Assembly (NCBI GenBank): GCA_964477195.1
Contig: CAYZCX010000018.1
Location: 1-17,111 of the forward strand
DNA: 17,111 bases
From: JALRBM01 sp964477195
Lineage (GTDB): Bacteria > Patescibacteriota > Saccharimonadia > Saccharimonadales > Saccharimonadaceae
Reading direction: 5' to 3'
Shown: piece after piece, positions 13,111 to 17,111 of the stretch
Layout of the letters: the number at the start of each line of letters is the position of its first letter
Numbering within the stretch: position 1 is the stretch's first letter
Notes under the pieces: generated by a model
Told to the model about the DNA's origin: nothing
Databases searched by the model: none
What the model saw: the letters and a program-made list of their open reading frames with translations, nothing else
Made by a program: the position numbers and the translations under genes

Positions 13111-14628
13111 ATGGGAACGGTCTCGAAGATATTTTCGGTCGCACCGGTGGGTTTTGAGGGCTCACTTGTTGAATTCGAAAGCCATTCCGCCAAAGGGCTA
13201 CCAAGCCTCCAGATCGTGGGAATGGGAAATAAGGCAATAGATGAAGCAAAAGAACGTGTACGAAGCGCGATCATCAATACCCAATTGGAATACCCTCCCC
13301 GAAAAATCACTATTAATCTTGCACCCGCCGAGCTGCCAAAAGATGGGACACACTATGATCTCCCTATTGCCTTGGCTATTCTCTCGAGCAGTGGACAGCT
13401 GAGTCCAGCAGAAACGGAAGGTGCAGTTTTTGCTGGTGAACTCGCCCTCAACGGGGATGTTCGACCCGTTCGCGGCGCCATAAGTATCGTTGAAGCCGCA
13501 CGAAAAGCTGGAATCAGCACAATATACCTCCCTTATAAAAATGCCGCACAAGCAAGTCTCGTCCCAGACGTTCAGATTATCGCTATCCCCTCCCTAAGGG
13601 CCCTTTTTCTGCATCTTAAAGGGGAAGTTCGGCTTGAACCGTATAAATCGCCTCCTCGCACTCACTCCAAAATCCCCTTATCCTCTGCTCTTGATGACAT
13701 CATCGGCCAGGAACAAGCTAAACGAGCACTTGTCATCGCTGCCGCCGGACATCATAATTTACTACTTACCGGGCCTCCGGGATCAGGTAAAACAATGTTG
13801 GCAAAAACGGTCGTAAATCTGCTGCCAGCGCTTTCACACAACGAACAGATTGCTGTCACAAAGCTCTATAGCCTTGCTGGCGAAACAGACGAAGCAGTTG
13901 TTCATACCAGACCCTTCCGAACGCCTCATCATACAGCTAGCCGAACGTCCCTTATCGGTGGCGGATCAAAGCCAAAACCAGGAGAAATTAGCCTCGCACA
14001 TCTAGGAGTACTCTTCCTTGATGAAATACCAGAATACCCGCGTTCATTCCTTGAGGCTCTTCGTCAACCTCTTGAAGATAGGAGGATACAGGTCAGTAGA
14101 GCAAGCGGAAGCGTGTCATACCCCGCAGATTTTATGATGGTCGCCACAATGAATCCTTGCCCTTGTGGCTATTACGGTGATGAAACAAAGGAGTGCACTT
14201 GCAGTCCTACTCAGATACTTTCTTACCAGAAACGACTCTCCGGACCGTTCCTTGATCGAATAGACATGACTGTTGCTGTGTCCCGTGTCTCAAACGATGC
14301 CCTTCTCTCTCAAAAACAGAAAAGTAACGCACAACACGAAGCAGCTTTGCAAAATATCACCCTCGCGCTCAAAGCCCAACAAGCACGCTATCGAGATAAC
14401 GGCACCCGCTATAACAACAGTCTTCAAAGCAGCGAGATTAATGAAATAGTATTTCTTGATGAAGCGACGCGAAAGCTACTTAAACAGGCTGCGGACAGGC
14501 TAAATCTTAGCGCACGAAGCTATTTCAAGATAATCAAAGTTGCTCGAACTATTGCAGACCTGGCTGGAAGCGCAATGATAGAGGTCCCCCACCTTAGCGA
14601 AGCACTACAATATCGACAAAACTCTTGA
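13111..14628 (+). CDS. comM: ComM/YifB family Mg-chelatase-like AAA+ protein
   Basis: ComM-type proteins are hexameric AAA+ helicases that promote branch migration of incoming single-stranded DNA during natural transformation. The family is also called YifB. The 505 residues show the expected order. An N-terminal Lon-protease-like (ChlI) domain covers about 1-170, with KGLPSLQIVGM and APAELPKDGTHYDLPIAL. The Mg-chelatase AAA+ core follows with Walker A GPPGSGKT (221-228), Walker B LFLDEIPE (301-308) and a four-cysteine motif NPCPCG...CTC (C350, C352, C362, C364) typical of the family. The YifB C-terminal helical domain completes it. The ATG has no Shine-Dalgarno. The stop TGA overlaps the -35 of the infC promoter. 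With a coupling ATPase nearby, a role in DNA uptake is plausible, but ComM homologues are also widespread in bacteria not known to transform. Confidence 0.93.
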   Translation: MGTVSKIFSVAPVGFEGSLVEFESHSAKGLPSLQIVGMGNKAIDEAKERVRSAIINTQLEYPPRKITINLAPAELPKDGTHYDLPIALAILSSSGQLSPAETEGAVFAGELALNGDVRPVRGAISIVEAARKAGISTIYLPYKNAAQASLVPDVQIIAIPSLRALFLHLKGEVRLEPYKSPPRTHSKIPLSSALDDIIGQEQAKRALVIAAAGHHNLLLTGPPGSGKTMLAKTVVNLLPALSHNEQIAVTKLYSLAGETDEAVVHTRPFRTPHHTASRTSLIGGGSKPKPGEISLAHLGVLFLDEIPEYPRSFLEALRQPLEDRRIQVSRASGSVSYPADFMMVATMNPCPCGYYGDETKECTCSPTQILSYQKRLSGPFLDRIDMTVAVSRVSNDALLSQKQKSNAQHEAALQNITLALKAQQARYRDNGTRYNNSLQSSEINEIVFLDEATRKLLKQAADRLNLSARSYFKIIKVARTIADLAGSAMIEVPHLSEALQYRQNS

Positions 14629-14653
14629 ACAGTGGTCGTGAATCTGGTAGAAT
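14625..14653 (+). promoter_or_regulatory. infC-rpmI-rplT promoter
   Basis: TTGAAC (14625-14630), a 17-base spacer and TAGAAT (14648-14653) with a TGG extension form a good promoter whose -35 overlaps the comM stop codon. Transcription would start near 14660, giving a leader of about 44 bases. That leader has a short CGAGT/ACTCG hairpin and is too short for a known L20-type leader. Confidence 0.7.
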
Positions 14654-14690
14654 GGAGAACGAGTAACGCTTAAATTATTGCAAACTCGCA

Positions 14691-14706
14691 GAGGAGATTA
14701 GCGATT
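14691..14706 (+). promoter_or_regulatory. Shine-Dalgarno plus AUU start of infC
   Basis: GAGGAG (14691-14696), a 7-base spacer and ATT (14704-14706) define the IF3 start. It is the strongest Shine-Dalgarno on the right side of the window, compensating for the rare start codon as expected for a site under IF3 discrimination. Confidence 0.85.
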
Positions 14707-15210
14707 AATCAATCAATTCGTATCAACGAAGCAATTCGTTCACCTGAACTTCGTGTTATTGGAACAGACGGAGAACAACTTGGCATTATGAGCCGCGTGG
14801 AGGCGCTCAAACTTGCCGAAGAGGCAGGCGTAGATCTTGTAGAGATCTCCCCTGGTGCAAATCCAGCTGTCGCAAAAATCATCGACTGGGGTAAATACCA
14901 GTACCAAAAGATGAAGGAGCAGCAAAAACACAAGAAGAATAGTAAGGCGAGCGAGCTCAAGCAGATGCGTCTTGGACTTAAAATTGGCGCCAACGACCTT
15001 GATATAAAACTCCGTAAGATTCGCAGTTTTATTGACGAAGGTCATAAGGTAAAGATCATGATTGTCTTTAGAGGTCGTGAACTTGCCCATAAAGAGTTGG
15101 GTTACGAGATGGCCGACCGAATAGATAACCTCCTCGGTGACGATGTAATAATGGAGCAAAAACCTCAGATGGCTGGCCGCAATCTGAATATAGTAGTAAG
15201 GAGTAAATAA
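14704..15210 (+). CDS. infC: Translation initiation factor IF-3, AUU start codon
   Basis: IF3 binds the 30S subunit, blocks premature 50S joining and rejects non-standard start codons. The protein aligns with family landmarks: INEAIRSPELRVIG, GEQLGIMSRVEALKLAEEAGVDLVEISP, then KMKEQQKHKK linker and the C-domain through GRELAHKELG and MAGRNLNIVVR. Starting at the first ATG (14788) would delete 28 conserved N-terminal residues. The in-frame sequence back to a TAA at 14671 holds no ATG, GTG or TTG. An ATT at 14704 lies 7 bases after a strong GAGGAG and restores a 168-residue protein of normal length. AUU is also the E. coli infC start, where it lets IF3 repress its own translation. The same feedback is likely here. 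The stop overlaps the rpmI ATG (TAATG). Confidence 0.95.
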   Translation: MNQSIRINEAIRSPELRVIGTDGEQLGIMSRVEALKLAEEAGVDLVEISPGANPAVAKIIDWGKYQYQKMKEQQKHKKNSKASELKQMRLGLKIGANDLDIKLRKIRSFIDEGHKVKIMIVFRGRELAHKELGYEMADRIDNLLGDDVIMEQKPQMAGRNLNIVVRSK

Positions 15211-15404
15211 TGCCAAAGCTAAAAACCCATAAGGGTACTGCTAAGCGCATCAAGCTGACGAGCACAGGTAAACTGACTCGCCGGCGCGCTTTCGGGAATC
15301 ATCTTCTCGTAAAGAAAAGTAAAAGTCGCAAACGTGCTATTAAAAACGGTGCCCAAGTCACCGGTGGAATGACAAAAAACGTTAAGCGAGCGTTAGGAGT
15401 TTAA
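15210..15404 (+). CDS. rpmI: 50S ribosomal protein L35
   Basis: L35 is a small basic protein of the large ribosomal subunit. The 64 residues are full length. They begin with the family signature MPKLKTHKGTAKR, continue through a Lys/Arg-rich middle (NHLLVKKSKSRKR) and end KNVKRALGV. The ATG shares its A with the infC stop codon (TAATG), so translation is probably coupled by termination-reinitiation. A GGAG (15199-15202) lies at the end of infC, about 7 bases before the ATG. Position between infC and rplT is the classical bacterial order. Confidence 0.98.
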   Translation: MPKLKTHKGTAKRIKLTSTGKLTRRRAFGNHLLVKKSKSRKRAIKNGAQVTGGMTKNVKRALGV

Positions 15405-15405
15405 T

Positions 15406-15747
15406 ATGCGAGTAAAACGAGGTGTTGCAGCACGAGCAAAACACAAAAAGATTTTAAAATTAGCCAAAGGAATGCAGCATAACCGCACGCGTTCATTCCG
15501 TCTTGCCAAGCAAGGTGTTATTCGTGCATTACAGTACGCATATCGCGACCGTCGTAACAAAAAGCGCGATCTCCGCGGCCTTTGGATTTCACGCATCAAC
15601 GCAGCAGCACGTGAACATGGCGTCACTTATGGCAATCTTATCGCAGGTCTCAAAAAGGCCAACATCGAGCTTGACCGTAAGATACTCGCTGAACTGGCTG
15701 TAAATGAGCCAAAAGCCTTCGAAGCAGTTGTTAAGACTGTAAAATAA
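15406..15747 (+). CDS. rplT: 50S ribosomal protein L20
   Basis: L20 binds 23S rRNA early and is needed for 50S assembly. In other bacteria it also represses this operon by binding its mRNA. The 113 residues show a long basic N-terminal extension (MRVKRGVAARAKHKKILKLAKG), the conserved RSFRLAKQGVIRALQYAYRDRRNKKRDLRGLWISRINAA core and GLKKANIELDRKILAELA. It is slightly shorter than the usual 117-119 residues at the C-terminus. The start lies 1 base after the rpmI stop, preceded by a weak GGAG in the rpmI end. The operon ends just beyond at the 15765-15804 terminator. Confidence 0.98.
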   Translation: MRVKRGVAARAKHKKILKLAKGMQHNRTRSFRLAKQGVIRALQYAYRDRRNKKRDLRGLWISRINAAAREHGVTYGNLIAGLKKANIELDRKILAELAVNEPKAFEAVVKTVK

Positions 15748-15764
15748 GACCTAGTTACTCCCTA

Positions 15765-15804
15765 CACTAAAAAATACTCCCTATATAGGGAGTATTTTTT
15801 AGTG
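15765..15804. terminator. Bidirectional terminator shared by rplT and rnpB
   Basis: A perfect 19-bp inverted repeat (15765-15783 / 15786-15804) surrounds a 2-base centre. It contains a GGGAG/CTCCC core flanked by A6 and T6 runs, so it offers an RNA stem plus U tract in both directions. On the minus strand it begins at the last base of the RNase P P1 helix. Confidence 0.92.
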
Positions 15805-16135
15805 ACAGCCTATCGATAAGCCGGGTTCTGTCGTGAACGATCATCTATCTAGTCCTTCGATTGCTCGAAAGATCAAGCGGATAGCGACCTACAGGCGAGC
15901 AGCCTTGTATGTAGATCTCCTTGCAACTAACAGGGTTTACCTCCTTCTTATGTCGCCATAAGAAGCTGTGGGCTCTTACCCCACTCCTTTCACCCTTACC
16001 TTCGTAAAAAGGCGGTATCGTTTCTGTGGCACTTTCCCTAGGATCGCTCCCGGTCGCCGTTAGCGACTGTTACGCCCTATGTTGCCCGGACTTTCCTCTT
16101 GTAAATTAATACAAGCGATCGCTTAATAAGCTGCC
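15804..16135 (-). ncRNA. rnpB: RNase P RNA, type A-like
   Basis: This is the catalytic RNA of RNase P, which removes 5' leaders from tRNA precursors (and from tmRNA). Conserved elements on the minus strand are GAGGAAAGTCCGGGC near the 5' end, AGGGTGAAAGG and GGTAAGAGCCCAC in the middle, GGAGGTAAACCC (the L15 loop that pairs with tRNA 3' CCA), and ACAGAACCCGGCTTA at the 3' end. The ends are set by the P1 helix: GGCAGCTTAT (16135-16126) pairs over 10 bp with ATAGGCTGTC (15813-15804). The length of about 332 nt is normal. It ends directly at the shared terminator. Transcription probably starts near 16136. Confidence 0.97.
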
Positions 16136-16142
16136 GTTTTCT

Positions 16143-16148
16143 ATTATA
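16143..16148 (-). promoter_or_regulatory. rnpB promoter -10 element
   Basis: A perfect TATAAT on the minus strand ends 7 bases before the P1 helix, so it would set the rnpB 5' end almost exactly. No good -35 is seen at 16-18 bases. Any -35 would lie inside the 3' end of the neighbouring Nudix-RNase H gene. Confidence 0.7.
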
Positions 16149-16150
16149 CC

Positions 16151-17020
16151 CTACAGACTTGCCTGAGCATCGAGAATCTTATTTACCATGCCGTCGGCTA
16201 GCTGATTAAACTCACGACGCACATGAGTAAAGGTTACCTTATCAAAATCTTTCACCAACTCCTGTATGCGTTCATGGATTGGCCAAAGATCCCTGTTCTT
16301 TATCTTATAGATACCATTCATCTGATTGACGACCAAAAGGCTATCAAGCCGAAAATCGACGGTCTTAACCCCCATTTCATGAGCTTTCTCTAAAGCAAGT
16401 CGTACACCATGATATTCCGCTTGGTTATTCGTTGTAATACCAAGATACATTCCACCCTCATGGATAACATGCTCACGGTCATTCATGATAACAAAACCAG
16501 AAGCCGAAGGGCCAGGGTTACCACGTGACCCTCCGTCTGAATAGATAATGGCATGATGCAATTCTGTTGATTTTGTGACATCATTACCTATAAGTTCTTC
16601 TTCTTTAACAGAGGTAATTTGCTGTTGTGATATTCCCAACAATAACTTTGCAGATTCTGTTAATTCTTCTTGTTGTATGTTTGACACCTTCTTCCATAAA
16701 TAATGATCGTAGTCATGCCCAAGAGTAATAGATTGAGGTGTCGTCACACTCACGAGGTAAAGAATAAATATATACTGGATGTCTCGATCATCATGATCAA
16801 TATATGTAAGAACATCAAAAAGTTGAGCTGTCTGAATAATCAAGCCTGTATCTTCTTTTAGATAACGCGCCAGCGCGTCTTCGGGCTGTTCACCATAATC
16901 AAGTTTCCCACCGGGAAGTTCGAACTTTCCCAAGATAGATGGTCGACCATTTGCACGCCGCAAAAGCAATGTTTTTTCGTCTTTACGGATGATTGCCCGA
17001 ACGGCGATTCGTTGATTCAT
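16151..17020 (-). CDS. Nudix hydrolase-RNase HI fusion protein
   Basis: Two domains are fused in 289 residues. Residues 1-130 are a Nudix fold, the family that hydrolyses nucleoside diphosphates linked to another moiety. Its box runs G38-L60, but the usual REx2EE is RYLKED, so the metal-binding Glu at position 53 is Tyr and E57 is Asp. Activity is uncertain. A variable linker (about 130-155) leads to an RNase HI domain, which cuts the RNA strand of RNA-DNA hybrids. All four catalytic acids are present: D162 in YSDGGSRGNPG, E202 in NNQAEYHG, D226 in FRLDS and D276 in NQLADG. An AAGGCGG about 10 bases upstream serves as Shine-Dalgarno. It lies 36 bases after tRNA-Pro on the same strand, with no promoter seen between. 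Its stop is close to the rnpB -10. Confidence 0.9.
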   Translation of the reverse strand: MNQRIAVRAIIRKDEKTLLLRRANGRPSILGKFELPGGKLDYGEQPEDALARYLKEDTGLIIQTAQLFDVLTYIDHDDRDIQYIFILYLVSVTTPQSITLGHDYDHYLWKKVSNIQQEELTESAKLLLGISQQQITSVKEEELIGNDVTKSTELHHAIIYSDGGSRGNPGPSASGFVIMNDREHVIHEGGMYLGITTNNQAEYHGVRLALEKAHEMGVKTVDFRLDSLLVVNQMNGIYKIKNRDLWPIHERIQELVKDFDKVTFTHVRREFNQLADGMVNKILDAQASL

Positions 17021-17056
17021 GATTATTCCGCCTTACTGAAATACTATTTGGTTTTT

Positions 17057-17111
17057 TGGTCGGGATGACAAGACTTGAACTTGCGACCTCACGGCCCCCA
17101 GCCGTGCGCGC
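17057..17111 (-). tRNA. tRNA-Pro(GGG), 3' part
   Basis: The minus strand gives the last 55 bases of a tRNA; the 5' part is beyond the window. The anticodon stem CACGG/CCGTG encloses CTGGGGG, so the anticodon is GGG (17099-17097), reading CCC proline codons. The T arm has GCAAG/CTTGT around TTCAAGT. The acceptor strand CATCCCG, discriminator A and genome-encoded CCA (17059-17057) complete it. The 3' acceptor implies a CGGGATG 5' strand, typical of tRNA-Pro. Confidence 0.95.

Noticed and set aside
14788..15210. IF3 starting at the first ATG (140 residues)
   Set aside because: It lacks the conserved N-terminal strand and INEAIRSPELRV region, which is encoded in frame just upstream behind a strong Shine-Dalgarno and an ATT start.

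Overview
The window looks like a chromosomal segment of a Candidatus Saccharibacteria (TM7, Patescibacteria/CPR) genome. The main reasons are the surface protein at 5395-6996, whose N-terminus (FSPALVGQLGFYAKRLRKEE and the membrane segment after it) I recognise as recurrent in that lineage, the pairing of a large VirD4/TraD-like ATPase with a small proline-rich partner, and compact core genes. TGA is a normal stop (comM ends in TGA), so this is not the UGA=Gly code of Gracilibacteria or Absconditabacteria. These lineage statements come from memory, not from a search.

Layout, left to right. Positions 1-49 are the 5' end of a 16S rRNA gene on the minus strand. Positions 50-300 are its promoter and a heavily folded leader with a boxA-like signal. 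Next come a DUF212/YuiD-type membrane protein, gyrA and gyrB, all minus, with gyrB-gyrA nearly abutting. Divergent promoters at 5285-5347 separate gyrB from a plus-strand pair: an LPKTG-anchored surface protein and a coiled-coil membrane protein. A bidirectional terminator (7594-7621) divides these from a minus-strand trio: a four-helix membrane protein, a small Pro-rich protein and a 958-residue type IV secretion-like coupling ATPase.

Positions 11353-13057 hold no convincing protein gene but are full of RNA signals. They include a structured segment with one textbook H-type pseudoknot and a second interleaved pairing (11376-11710), an AT-rich divergent promoter zone (11740-11950), a second folded segment (11960-12370), a strong TTGACA-17-TATTAT promoter driving a roughly 100-nt candidate sRNA that ends at an intrinsic terminator (12454-12586), and tmRNA on the minus strand (12636-13037). 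This is the least explained and most interesting part of the window.

The right side is core translation and RNA machinery. It has a ComM/YifB-family AAA+ protein, then infC-rpmI-rplT in the classical operon order, with IF3 starting at an AUU codon. A 19-bp bidirectional terminator follows, shared with rnpB (RNase P RNA, minus). Beyond it are a Nudix-RNase HI fusion protein and the 3' part of tRNA-Pro(GGG), both minus.

Functionally the window joins DNA topology (gyrase), translation initiation, ribosome assembly and rescue (IF3, L35, L20, tmRNA), RNA processing (RNase P, RNase H domain), and an envelope or DNA-transfer group (VirD4-like ATPase, sortase-type surface protein, ComM-like helicase).
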